Below, one piece after another: positions 1 to 7,334 of a stretch of 64,000 bases of DNA; within the stretch, counting starts at the first letter, position 1; each line of letters starts with the position of its first letter. The notes below the pieces were generated by a model. It saw nothing but the letters and a program-made list of their open reading frames with translations, did not search any database and had not been told where the DNA came from. This DNA comes from Caulobacter sp. 17J80-11 (GTDB taxonomy: Bacteria; Pseudomonadota; Alphaproteobacteria; Caulobacterales; Caulobacteraceae): NCBI RefSeq assembly GCF_014349105.1, contig NZ_JACSJI010000016.1, positions 1 to 64,000 of the forward strand, written 5' to 3'. The position numbers were made by a program, and so were the translations under genes.

Positions 1-76
1 GGTCGGAGTGGCAGGATTCGAACCTGCGACCCCCGCGTCCCGAACGCGGTGCTCTACCAGACTGAGCCACACTCCG
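1..76 (-). tRNA. tRNA-Pro (anticodon CGG), 3' A off the edge
   Basis: Read on the minus strand the sequence folds as a tRNA: acceptor stem CGGAGTG pairs with CACTCCG (70-76 with 4-10), the D loop contains GGTAGAGC, the anticodon stem is CCGCG/CGCGG with loop TTCGGGA giving anticodon CGG (proline), and the T loop is TTCGAAT. Discriminator A and CC of the encoded CCA tail occupy positions 3-1, so the final A lies just outside the window. This is the tRNA for CCG codons, which are abundant in this genome. Confidence 0.97.
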
Positions 77-233
77 ACTTGAGGAGGGGGCTTATAGCGA
101 CGGGCTTTTCGGCCCGCAAGCGCTCAATGCGACGCAGGCGAAAAGAAGTTTTTCTTCGCCCCTGTTGCATGGCTCAGGGGCTTGGGCTATCTGACCGCCT
201 CCCGCGGCGCTCCCGCGGAATCGCCTTTCCTGC

Positions 234-307
234 TGGGGAATGGTGTAATGGTAACACAGCGGTTTTTGGTACCGTTATTCTAGGTTCGAGTCCTAGTTCC
301 CCAGCCA
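234..307 (+). tRNA. tRNA-Gln (anticodon TTG), CCA encoded
   Basis: A complete 74-base tRNA. Acceptor stem TGGGGAA (234-240) pairs with TTCCCCA (297-303), followed by discriminator G and an encoded CCA at 305-307. The anticodon loop TTTTGGT gives anticodon TTG (glutamine), and the T loop holds the usual GGTTCGAGTCC. It is transcribed away from the tRNA-Pro gene. The 157 bases between the two tRNAs hold no convincing gene. Confidence 0.97.
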
Positions 308-329
308 CTCTCTCCCCTCAATTGAACGC

Positions 330-1106
330 CTAAAGCAGCATCGGCAGTCGGCTTCGCACGCCGATCTGGACGATCCACGCCAGGCGCTCCGCGTCGGTCT
401 CGTTGGGGCCGGTGTAATGCAGCGTTTTCGGCAGGTGGATCGTGGCGCCGCCGGCGGGTAGGGGGCAGGCCACCACCTGGCTCTGATCGAGCGGCGCCGA
501 GACGGTGCGCGGATGCGCGCCCGGCGCGATGCGCCGATGCGGCAACACCGGGCCGGCATGGCTGCCGCGCACGAACTGCATGCAGCCGTTCTCGAGGGTG
601 GCGTCCTGCAGCGGCAGCCACCAGTGCAGCCGGCGCGCCGAAAAGGTCAGCGAGTGGCCGTAGGCGCAGTCCTGGTGCCAGGCGGTCGCCGTGCCGTTGC
701 GCGGCGGCTTGTGAATCACGTGGTCGAACATCAGCCGCGCGGAGGGGCCGTACAGCGCCCGAGTGGTCTGCACCGCGCGACGAAAGAAGCGGGTCTGCAG
801 CAGCCGCGGCTCCAGCCGGGTCAGATTGGTCACCTCGTGGATCGGGCCGTGCTGCCCGCCGCCCAGCTCACGCGACCGGGCGCCGCGGCGCAGGTGCGAT
901 CCGCCGTCCAGCCAGGGCGCGATCAGGTCTCGGATGGTCGCCAGATCGGCGGCGTCGGTGACGTTCTCGAGCGCCAGGAAGCCGTCGCGGAACAGGTCGC
1001 CGCGCGCGTTCAGGTCGAGATGCAGGACTTCGGGAGGTTCCGGGACGCCCAGGCCCGGATGGCGGAAAGCGGGAACGCCACGCGCACGCAACGCCGTCGA
1101 CGCCAT
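330..1106 (-). CDS. Phytanoyl-CoA dioxygenase (PhyH) family protein
   Basis: A 258-residue protein of the PhyH branch of Fe(II)/2-oxoglutarate-dependent oxygenases. The iron site is visible: His and Asp in WHQDCAYGH near residue 142 and the distal His in KTLHYTGPN near residue 227, with Arg later for 2-oxoglutarate. The cupin-like core includes RLHWWLPLQDAT and GCMQFVRGSH, both typical of the family. Substrate cannot be told; family members hydroxylate acyl-CoAs, ectoine or other small molecules. The ATG at 1106 follows a strong AGGGGAGAAGG ribosome-binding site. It stands alone, convergent with tRNA-Gln. Confidence 0.85.
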   Translation of the reverse strand: MASTALRARGVPAFRHPGLGVPEPPEVLHLDLNARGDLFRDGFLALENVTDAADLATIRDLIAPWLDGGSHLRRGARSRELGGGQHGPIHEVTNLTRLEPRLLQTRFFRRAVQTTRALYGPSARLMFDHVIHKPPRNGTATAWHQDCAYGHSLTFSARRLHWWLPLQDATLENGCMQFVRGSHAGPVLPHRRIAPGAHPRTVSAPLDQSQVVACPLPAGGATIHLPKTLHYTGPNETDAERLAWIVQIGVRSRLPMLL

Positions 1107-1201
1107 CGTCCTTCTCCCCTCAGAAGCGACGCCGACTTAACCGTAGGCCGAGCGTGGCGGTTCCACCGCTTGCGGAAAACCCCTGGGGCGCGATCGCGGC
1201 G

Positions 1202-1810
1202 TCAGTGCCGGATCGGCGGCGTCGTCAACAGCAGGACCGGCGCGCGGACCAGCGCCTCGACCCCGGCCGCGGCCTGGGTGACTTCGAAGCTGCCGCCCAG
1301 ATGCTCCGCCAGCCCGCGGACCATAGTCACGGTTTCCTGGCAGTGCCGTTGGTCGAGCGGGGCGCCGTCGTCCTGGACCAGCAGTTCGATCAGACCGCCG
1401 GAGCGTCGGGCGGCGACCTTCACCTGGCCGGCCCGGCTCTCGGAGGAATGGGCGACCGCGCCGCCGATCAATTCGTGGACGATCAGGGCGAGAGTGGCGG
1501 CGACCGCCGGCGGGACCGGGGCCTCGGCCACCTCGAGGTTGAAGGTGATCCGGCGTCCGGCGCAGACCCGTTTCCAAAAACCGACCGCCTCCACGAGGTA
1601 GGCGGCGAAGTCGGCGGGCTCGTCATCGTCGAGGCGGCGGTTCAGCAGTCCTAGCGCCGCGATCACGTCCGCCAGCCAGGCCAGATGCCGGCGGCTTTCC
1701 GGATCGGCGACCGCGCGCAGGCGGGCCGTCACGAGGGTCTGAAGGAGCTGAAGATTGCTCCCCAGCCGATGCCGAAGCTCTGCAAGGCGCAGCCCCTCGC
1801 CCGTACTCAT
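1202..1810 (-). CDS. HisKA_2-type histidine kinase-like protein with degenerate ATPase domain
   Basis: A 202-residue soluble protein with no sensor domain. Residues 10-60 match the HisKA_2/HWE dimerisation helix pair, with ELRHRLGSNLQLLQ placing the phospho-His at residue 14. Residues 97-190 resemble a HATPase domain, but the N-box reads HELIGGAVAHS, with Gly where the Mg-ATP-binding Asn belongs, and the G1 box reads QDDGAPL with its second Gly missing. Inference: it may act as a phosphotransferase (as ChpT does with a similar fold) rather than an autokinase. It is transcribed away from the receiver gene at 1976, 165 bases off, a likely partner. Start ATG 1810 chosen because longer in-frame sequence has no domain. 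Confidence 0.75.
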   Translation of the reverse strand: MSTGEGLRLAELRHRLGSNLQLLQTLVTARLRAVADPESRRHLAWLADVIAALGLLNRRLDDDEPADFAAYLVEAVGFWKRVCAGRRITFNLEVAEAPVPPAVAATLALIVHELIGGAVAHSSESRAGQVKVAARRSGGLIELLVQDDGAPLDQRHCQETVTMVRGLAEHLGGSFEVTQAAAGVEALVRAPVLLLTTPPIRH

Positions 1811-1975
1811 TCTGATTCGTCGCCCCCGAAACGAGTGACATGGGACCCGACCCGCGTTCGTTGAGCAAGCTAAACAAGACTGTTGACCCACCGACAAAAC
1901 GTGTAAGGGAGGCCCGTCGCGCGCCTTAACGAATGTGAACGGTGGGGGCCGGAGGCGCGGCGACGAGGTAGGGGG

Positions 1976-2428
1976 ATGGCTGGGAAGCGGTTGCGCATTC
2001 TGGTCGTCGAGGACCAGTCGATCCTGGCTCTGGAGATCGAACTGGTGCTGCGCGACCTTGGGCATGAGGTGATCGGGACCGCGACGGATCTCGACCACAG
2101 CCTCGCGCTCGCCTCGTCCGAGCAGATCGATCTCGCCCTCGTCGACGTCAACCTGACCGACGGGCCGACCGGTCCCGAGATCGCGCGCCGGCTGGTGGCC
2201 GATCACGGCGCCGTGGTGATCTTCCTGACCGCCAACCCCGAGCAGATCCCGAGCTGCTTCTCCGGCGCGATCGGGGTCATGCCCAAGCCCTTCGACGACG
2301 GCCTGCTGCGTGACGTCCTCGCCTTCGCCGCAAACTTCGTCAGGAACCGGGAGCTCGGACCGGCGCCACGCCAATTCCGGGTCGCGCCTTGGCTGCTGGC
2401 CTCGCCGGATCAGCTGGACGCGTGTTGA
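1976..2428 (+). CDS. Single-domain response regulator (receiver only)
   Basis: A 150-residue CheY-like receiver. Acidic pair Glu12/Asp13 (VVEDQS), phospho-acceptor Asp57 (LALVDVNL), Thr85 (IFLTAN) and Lys104 (MPKPF) are all present. About 30 residues after the receiver have no recognisable output domain, so it probably acts by protein contact or as a phosphorelay intermediate. Receivers of this type, with the N-terminal EDQ and a DVNL active-site strand, commonly accompany HWE/HisKA_2 kinases, which fits the divergent kinase-like gene ending at 1202. Confidence 0.88.
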   Translation: MAGKRLRILVVEDQSILALEIELVLRDLGHEVIGTATDLDHSLALASSEQIDLALVDVNLTDGPTGPEIARRLVADHGAVVIFLTANPEQIPSCFSGAIGVMPKPFDDGLLRDVLAFAANFVRNRELGPAPRQFRVAPWLLASPDQLDAC

Positions 2429-2470
2429 TCGAACGCCGGGTTGTGGCCGGCCCGCCGCTGGCCTAAGGCA

Positions 2471-2487
2471 GCTCCCGTTCCGGGAGC
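2471..2487. terminator. Short GC-rich hairpin between receiver gene and PLP enzyme gene
   Basis: GCTCCCG and CGGGAGC form a perfect 7-bp stem with a TTC loop, 43 bases after the receiver stop and 10 bases before the next GTG start. There is no T-run, so it is at best a weak terminator; its 3' arm also supplies the GGGAGCGAGG that would serve as ribosome-binding site for the next gene, so it could instead affect translation of that gene. Confidence 0.35.
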
Positions 2488-2496
2488 GAGGTTACG

Positions 2497-3780
2497 GTGA
2501 AGGGTTCCAAGAAGCGTACGATCGGCTCGCATCAGTTGCGGCCGGAAAGCTTGATGATGAGCTACGGCTACGATCCCTTCCTGTCGGAAGGCGCGATCAA
2601 GCCGCCGATCTTCCAGACCTCGACCTTCGTGTTCCGCTCCGCCGAGGACGGCAAGCGCTTCTTCGAGGTGGCCTACGGCCTGCGCGAGCGTGAGCCGGAC
2701 GAGGCGCTGGGCCTGATCTACTCGCGCATCAACAACCCCAACCTCGAAATCCTCGAGGACCGCCTGGCCCTGTGGGACGAGGCTGAGCGGGCGCTGGTGT
2801 TCTCCACCGGCATGGCGGCGATCTCGACCACGGTGCTGGCCCTGTGCCGGCCCGGCGACGTGATCGCCTACACCGCGCCGGCCTACGGCGGCACCGAGTA
2901 CCTGTTCGACCGCATCCTGCCGCGCTACGGCGTGCGCGCCCACGCCCTGCCGGCCGGCCTGGCCGAGGCGGAGTTCAAGGCGGCGCTGGGCGAGCTGGCC
3001 AAGGAAGCCGGCGAGCGCGGCGGGCGACTCGCCATGGTCTATGTCGAGACCCCGGCCAACCCGACCAACGAGCTGACCGACATCGCCGGCCTCGCCGAGC
3101 TGCTGAAGGGCTTCGGGCCCGAGCGGCCGGTGCTGGCGGTCGACAACACCTTCCTGGGCCCGCTGTGGCAGAAGCCGCTGTCGCTGGGCGCCGACCTCGT
3201 CCTCTATTCGCTGACCAAGTACGTGGGCGGCCACTCCGACCTGATCGCCGGCGCGGCGCTGGGGTCGGCCGAGCTGATCGCGCGGGTGGCCGAGATGCGC
3301 ACCATCTGCGGCACGGTGAGCGACGCGCACACCGCCTGGCTGCTGCTGCGCAGCCTGGAGACCCTGCAGATCCGCATGGAGCGCTCGGCCGAGAGCGCCA
3401 AGAAGATCGTGGCCTGGCTGGAGAGCCACCCCAAGGTGGAGCGCGTGCTGGTCCCGGGCGGGAAGGGCTGCTCAGAGCGCCAGCGCGAGATCTACGCCCG
3501 CCAGTGCCTGGGCGCGGGCTCGACCCTGGGCGTGCTGCTGAAGGGCGGCGAGAAGGACGCCTTCCGGGTGCTGAACCGCCTGCAACTGTTCAAGCTGGCG
3601 GTCAGCCTGGGCGGCACCGAGAGCCTGGTCTCGCACCCGTCCAGCACCACCCACTCGGACTACACGCCCCAGACCAAGGCCCGCTTCGGCATCGCCGAGA
3701 ACCTGATCCGCCTGTCGGTCGGGGTGGAGAACGCCGACGACCTGATCGCCGACCTGGAGCACGCGCTGGGCGAGGACTAA
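2497..3780 (+). CDS. Cystathionine gamma-synthase/methionine gamma-lyase family PLP enzyme
   Basis: A 427-residue enzyme of the Cys/Met metabolism PLP-dependent family (fold type I). Visible signatures: substrate-loop YSRINNPN near residue 75, STGMAA phosphate contact near 107, VETPANPTN near 190, VDNTF Asp contact near 215, and the Schiff-base Lys in YSLTKYVGGHSD near residue 240. Members catalyse gamma- or beta-elimination/replacement on cystathionine, O-acylhomoserine or methionine, and the sequence alone does not settle which. It starts with GTG after GGGAGCGAGG. Its stop overlaps the convergent acetyltransferase by 4 bases. Confidence 0.88.
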   Translation: MKGSKKRTIGSHQLRPESLMMSYGYDPFLSEGAIKPPIFQTSTFVFRSAEDGKRFFEVAYGLREREPDEALGLIYSRINNPNLEILEDRLALWDEAERALVFSTGMAAISTTVLALCRPGDVIAYTAPAYGGTEYLFDRILPRYGVRAHALPAGLAEAEFKAALGELAKEAGERGGRLAMVYVETPANPTNELTDIAGLAELLKGFGPERPVLAVDNTFLGPLWQKPLSLGADLVLYSLTKYVGGHSDLIAGAALGSAELIARVAEMRTICGTVSDAHTAWLLLRSLETLQIRMERSAESAKKIVAWLESHPKVERVLVPGGKGCSERQREIYARQCLGAGSTLGVLLKGGEKDAFRVLNRLQLFKLAVSLGGTESLVSHPSSTTHSDYTPQTKARFGIAENLIRLSVGVENADDLIADLEHALGED

Positions 3781-4319
3781 CCCCCAAAAGCCCAGCCGTC
3801 GCCGACCGGGGGCGAGGAATCGCCCCCGTTCAGCTCCAGGCGCATCAACACCACGTCGACCCAGCGGCCGTGCTTGAAGCCGGCGCCGCGCAGCACGCCG
3901 GCCATTTCGAAGCCGCAGCTGCGGTGCACGCCGATCGAGCCGGCGTTGCCGCTGTCGCCGATCACCGCCAGCACGCTGCGCAGGCCGATCGCCTCGCAGC
4001 GCTTGCACACCTCTTCCAGCAGGGTGCGCCCGACGCCCTGGCCGGTGCGGTCGGGGGCGACGTAGACGGAGTCCTCGGCGGTGTAGCGATAGGCCGTGCG
4101 CGGGCGGAACAGCCCGGCGTAGGCGAAGCCGACCACCCGGCCGTGCACCTCGGCCACCAGGTAGGGCAGGTCGCGCGATTGCACCGCGGCCATGCGCGCC
4201 GCCATCTCCTCGTGGCCCGGCGGGACCTCCTCGAAGGTGCCGAAGCCGTGCAGGACATGGTGGGCGTAGATCTCGGTGATCGCCGGGACGTCGGCGAGCG
4301 TCGCTTCGCGCACGTTCAC
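3777..4319 (-). CDS. GNAT N-acetyltransferase, phosphinothricin/methionine-sulfone type
   Basis: A 180-residue GNAT acetyltransferase of the PAT/MddA group. The N-terminus REATLADVPAITEIYAHHV and the GTFEEVPP stretch are typical, the acetyl-CoA loop is DRTGQGVGRTLL near residue 95, and the C-terminal GFKHGRWVDVVLM is the conserved end. Such enzymes acetylate the amino group of glutamate-like or methionine-derived compounds. Its GTG start overlaps the TGA of the oligopeptidase gene (GTGA), so translation is probably coupled. It continues about 20 residues beyond the usual family end. Confidence 0.87.
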   Translation of the reverse strand: MNVREATLADVPAITEIYAHHVLHGFGTFEEVPPGHEEMAARMAAVQSRDLPYLVAEVHGRVVGFAYAGLFRPRTAYRYTAEDSVYVAPDRTGQGVGRTLLEEVCKRCEAIGLRSVLAVIGDSGNAGSIGVHRSCGFEMAGVLRGAGFKHGRWVDVVLMRLELNGGDSSPPVGDGWAFGG

Positions 4320-6421
4320 GCCGCGCGCTCCCAGCCCCGGTCCACCGCCCAGACCGCGAAGGCGTAGTCCAGCGCGATCTCCTTCAGGAAGTCGAACCGC
4401 CCCGAGGCGCCGCCGTGGCCGGCCTCCATGTTCATTTTCAGCAGGATCGGGTTCGGCGAGATGGTGCTTTCGCGCAGCTTCGCGGCCCACTTGGACGGCT
4501 CCCAGTAGGTCACCCGCGGGTCCGAGAGACCGCCGGTGGCCAGCACCGCCGGATAGGCGGTCGCGACGACGTTGTCGTAGGGGCTGTAGCTGGCGATGTA
4601 GTCGTAAGCGGCCGCGTCCTCGAGCGGGTTGCCCCACTCGGGCCATTCCGGCGGGGTCAGCGGCAGGGTCACGTCGCTCATGGTGTTGACCACGTCGACG
4701 AACGGCACGGCCCCGATCACCCCGGCCCACAGGTCCGGGCGCAGGTTGTTGGCGGCGCCAACCAGCAGGCCGCCGGCCGAGCCGCCGTAGATCACGATGC
4801 GGCCGGCCCGCCCGTAGCCCTCGGCGACCAGCTTTTCGGCCGAGGCGACGAAGTCGGTGAAGGTGTTCTTCTTGCGGTCCTTGCGGCCGTCCAGGAACCA
4901 GCCCCAGCCCTTTTCCGAGCCGCCGCGCACGTGGGCCGTGGCCCAGATCCAGCCGCGGTCGACCAGCGACAGGTGGCGGATCGAGAAGGCCGGATCCAGC
5001 GAGTGACCGTATGAGCCGTAGCCGTACAGCATCAGCGGCGCCGAGCCGTCGAGCGGGGTGTCCTTCAGCATCAGGACGGTGATCGGCACCTGCTGGCCGT
5101 CCGGCGCGGTCGCGAACAGGCGCCTGGCGACATAGCGGGCCGGATCGTGGCCGGAGGGGATCTCCTGGGTCTTGCGCAAGGTCCGCTCGCGCGTGCGCAT
5201 GTCGTAGTCGAACCATTGCCGGGGCGTCGTCGGCGAGGTGTAGACGAAGCGGGTGAGGTCGGTCTCCCACTCGTAGCCGCCTTCCAGCGACAGCGAATAC
5301 GCCTCCTCCGCGAAGGCGATCTCGTGCTCCGACAGGTCGGCCTTGGCGGTGACCACGATGCGGTTGTTGGCGTCGACCCGCTCCAGCCGCACGTACCAGT
5401 CCTTGTAAGGCGCGCCGCCGACCACGAAGACGCCGGGGCGGTGACCGATCCACTCGCGCCACGTCCGCGCCGAAGGATCGGCCTGGTCGGCCCACATCAG
5501 CTTGAAGTCGATGGCGCCGTCGACATTGGTGCGCACCACGAAGCGGTCGCCCCAGTGGTCCAGCTCGTAGCGCACGCCCTCGCGGCGTGGTTCGACCAGG
5601 CGGGGCGCGGCGGTCGGGTCGGCGCCCGGAATCAGCCAGGCCTCGCTGGTCTCCTGGTTGCCGGCGCCGATGAAGACGAAGGCGTTCGACGAGCTGCGCG
5701 CCACGCCCAGGAAGAAGCCCGGGTCCTTCTCCTCGTAGACGAGAGTGTCCTCGCCACCGCGGGCGGGGCGGCGGAAGATCTTGGCCGGGCGGCCGTTCTC
5801 GTCGCGCCAGGTCCAGAACAGCCACTGGCTGTCGGGTGAGAAGGTGAAGTCGCCGGTCGAGCTCTCGACGGCCGAGGGCAGGGTCTCGCCGGTGGCCAGG
5901 TCCTTGACCCGGATGGCGTAGTACTCCGAGCCCTGCGCGTCCTCGGCCCAGGCGTAGAGCGCGTGGTCGGGGCTGTGGTCGGCGTGGCCGACCTGGAAGT
6001 AGGCGTGCGGCTTGGCCATGGCGTCGACGTCGATCAGGATCAGCTCGTCGTCCAGCCGGCCGCGCGGCCGGCGCGCCAGGATCGGGTGCTGCGCCCCGAT
6101 CTCGAAGCGGCTGTAATAGTCCCAGGGCCCGTCGGGGGAGGGGACCGACGCGTCGTCCTCCTTGATGCGCCCCTTCATCTCGTCGAACATCTTGGCCTGC
6201 AGCGCCTCGGTCGAGGCCAGCATGGCCTTGGTGTAGGCGTTCTCGGCCTCGAGGTGCTCGCGCACGTCGGCGCGCAGCACGGCCGGGTCGCGCATCACCG
6301 CCTGCCAGTTCTCGTCCTTCATCCAGGCGTAGTCGTCGACCCGGACGCGGCCGAGCTGTTCGATGCGGTGAGGGTCTTTGCGGGCGACCGGCGGTATCGG
6401 GTGTGACATGAACGCCGTCAT
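4316..6421 (-). CDS. ptrB: Oligopeptidase B (S9A prolyl oligopeptidase family)
   Basis: A 701-residue serine peptidase with an N-terminal seven-blade propeller (about residues 1-410, opening PPVARKDPHRIEQLGRVRVDDY) and a C-terminal alpha/beta-hydrolase domain. The nucleophile Ser548 lies in GGSAGG, the catalytic His near the C-terminus in EAGHGGASGR. It cleaves short peptides after Arg/Lys in the cytoplasm. Length matches the family (about 690-700). ATG 6421 is preferred over an upstream ATG because GAAGGGGCG precedes it closely. It heads an operon with the acetyltransferase, overlapping by 4 bases. Confidence 0.92.
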   Translation of the reverse strand: MTAFMSHPIPPVARKDPHRIEQLGRVRVDDYAWMKDENWQAVMRDPAVLRADVREHLEAENAYTKAMLASTEALQAKMFDEMKGRIKEDDASVPSPDGPWDYYSRFEIGAQHPILARRPRGRLDDELILIDVDAMAKPHAYFQVGHADHSPDHALYAWAEDAQGSEYYAIRVKDLATGETLPSAVESSTGDFTFSPDSQWLFWTWRDENGRPAKIFRRPARGGEDTLVYEEKDPGFFLGVARSSSNAFVFIGAGNQETSEAWLIPGADPTAAPRLVEPRREGVRYELDHWGDRFVVRTNVDGAIDFKLMWADQADPSARTWREWIGHRPGVFVVGGAPYKDWYVRLERVDANNRIVVTAKADLSEHEIAFAEEAYSLSLEGGYEWETDLTRFVYTSPTTPRQWFDYDMRTRERTLRKTQEIPSGHDPARYVARRLFATAPDGQQVPITVLMLKDTPLDGSAPLMLYGYGSYGHSLDPAFSIRHLSLVDRGWIWATAHVRGGSEKGWGWFLDGRKDRKKNTFTDFVASAEKLVAEGYGRAGRIVIYGGSAGGLLVGAANNLRPDLWAGVIGAVPFVDVVNTMSDVTLPLTPPEWPEWGNPLEDAAAYDYIASYSPYDNVVATAYPAVLATGGLSDPRVTYWEPSKWAAKLRESTISPNPILLKMNMEAGHGGASGRFDFLKEIALDYAFAVWAVDRGWERAA

Positions 6422-6515
6422 GGACGCCCCTTCGGTCGCTCGCAAGGGGCGGGCGCTTGTGCGGAAAGCGTGGCCGCGTTCAAATCGTCTTCAGTGACGG
6501 TGAAGGGGCGCGTCC

Positions 6516-7334
6516 GTGGACCTTACGGTCGAGTTGATCAACGCGACGGTGCAGATCGAGCAGGTGCGTGCGGACGGCGAACGTACGACCGGCACCGGGT
6601 TCCTCATCCGGGCGCCCAAGCCGGACGGGACGCCGCGCGTGGTGCTGGTCACCGCCGCACACGTGCTCACCGAGATGACGGACCCGCAGGCCAGCATCGG
6701 CTGGCGGTTCGCCGACGCGGGCGGCGGCTGGCGGTTCGCGCCTGCGCCGCTGAAGATCCGCGACGGCTCCCTGCCGCTGTGGACCCGGCACCCCATCCGC
6801 GACGTCGCCGCCATGGAGATCAAGGCGCCGCCCGAATTCGCCAAGGCGGCCATCCCGCTGGCGTGGCTGGCGAGCGAGACCACCTTCGAGGACACGCAGG
6901 TTGGACCGGGCGAAGAGATGATGGGGCTGGGCTTCCCGCGCGGCCTGTCGTCCAACATGGCCGGCTTCCCGATCCTGCGGTACGGGCGGGTGGCGTCCTA
7001 TCCGGTGTCGCCGTCCGCGGCCTTTCCGACCTTCCTGGTCGACTTCACCGTGTTCCCGGGCAATTCGGGCGGGCCGGTGTTCATGGTCGACGCGGCGCGA
7101 CGCGCGGACGGGGACGCCGCGCGCGGCCCGTTCGTCGCGGGCCTGGTGACCAGCATGGTGACCCACGATCAGAACCGCGAGAGCCTGGAGATCGGCGTGG
7201 TCACCCACGCCAGCTACATCCGTGAGACGGTGGCCATGCTGGACCAGCCCGTGCCGATCGCCGCCCCGCCGCCGACGGTGACGGCGGGCGCGCCCTCGCG
7301 CTCGCCGCCGTCGCCCCAGCCGGTCAGGCGCTGA
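6516..7334 (+). CDS. Trypsin-like (S1/HtrA-fold) serine protease domain protein
   Basis: A 272-residue chymotrypsin-fold protein. The triad is readable: His in VTAAHVL (about residue 49), Asp in RDVAAME (about 97) and Ser in PGNSGGPVF (about 185). There is no PDZ domain and no signal peptide or membrane helix at the N-terminus, which begins directly with a beta-strand-like MDLTVELINATVQI. About 25 Pro/Ala/Ser-rich residues end the protein. It starts with GTG after GAAGGGGCG, divergent from ptrB. Its substrate is unknown; a cytoplasmic location is inferred only from the missing signal. Its 3' end overlaps the next gene by 11 bases. Confidence 0.8.
   Translation: MDLTVELINATVQIEQVRADGERTTGTGFLIRAPKPDGTPRVVLVTAAHVLTEMTDPQASIGWRFADAGGGWRFAPAPLKIRDGSLPLWTRHPIRDVAAMEIKAPPEFAKAAIPLAWLASETTFEDTQVGPGEEMMGLGFPRGLSSNMAGFPILRYGRVASYPVSPSAAFPTFLVDFTVFPGNSGGPVFMVDAARRADGDAARGPFVAGLVTSMVTHDQNRESLEIGVVTHASYIRETVAMLDQPVPIAAPPPTVTAGAPSRSPPSPQPVRR

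Noticed and set aside
131-160. An imperfect GGCGAA/TTCGCC hairpin between the two tRNA genes
   Set aside because: The stem is short and broken, and neither tRNA is transcribed towards it in a way that would need it as a terminator.
1811-1975. Possible promoter elements between the divergent kinase-like and receiver genes (TTGAC near 1882)
   Set aside because: No matching -10 sequence at a usable distance could be found.
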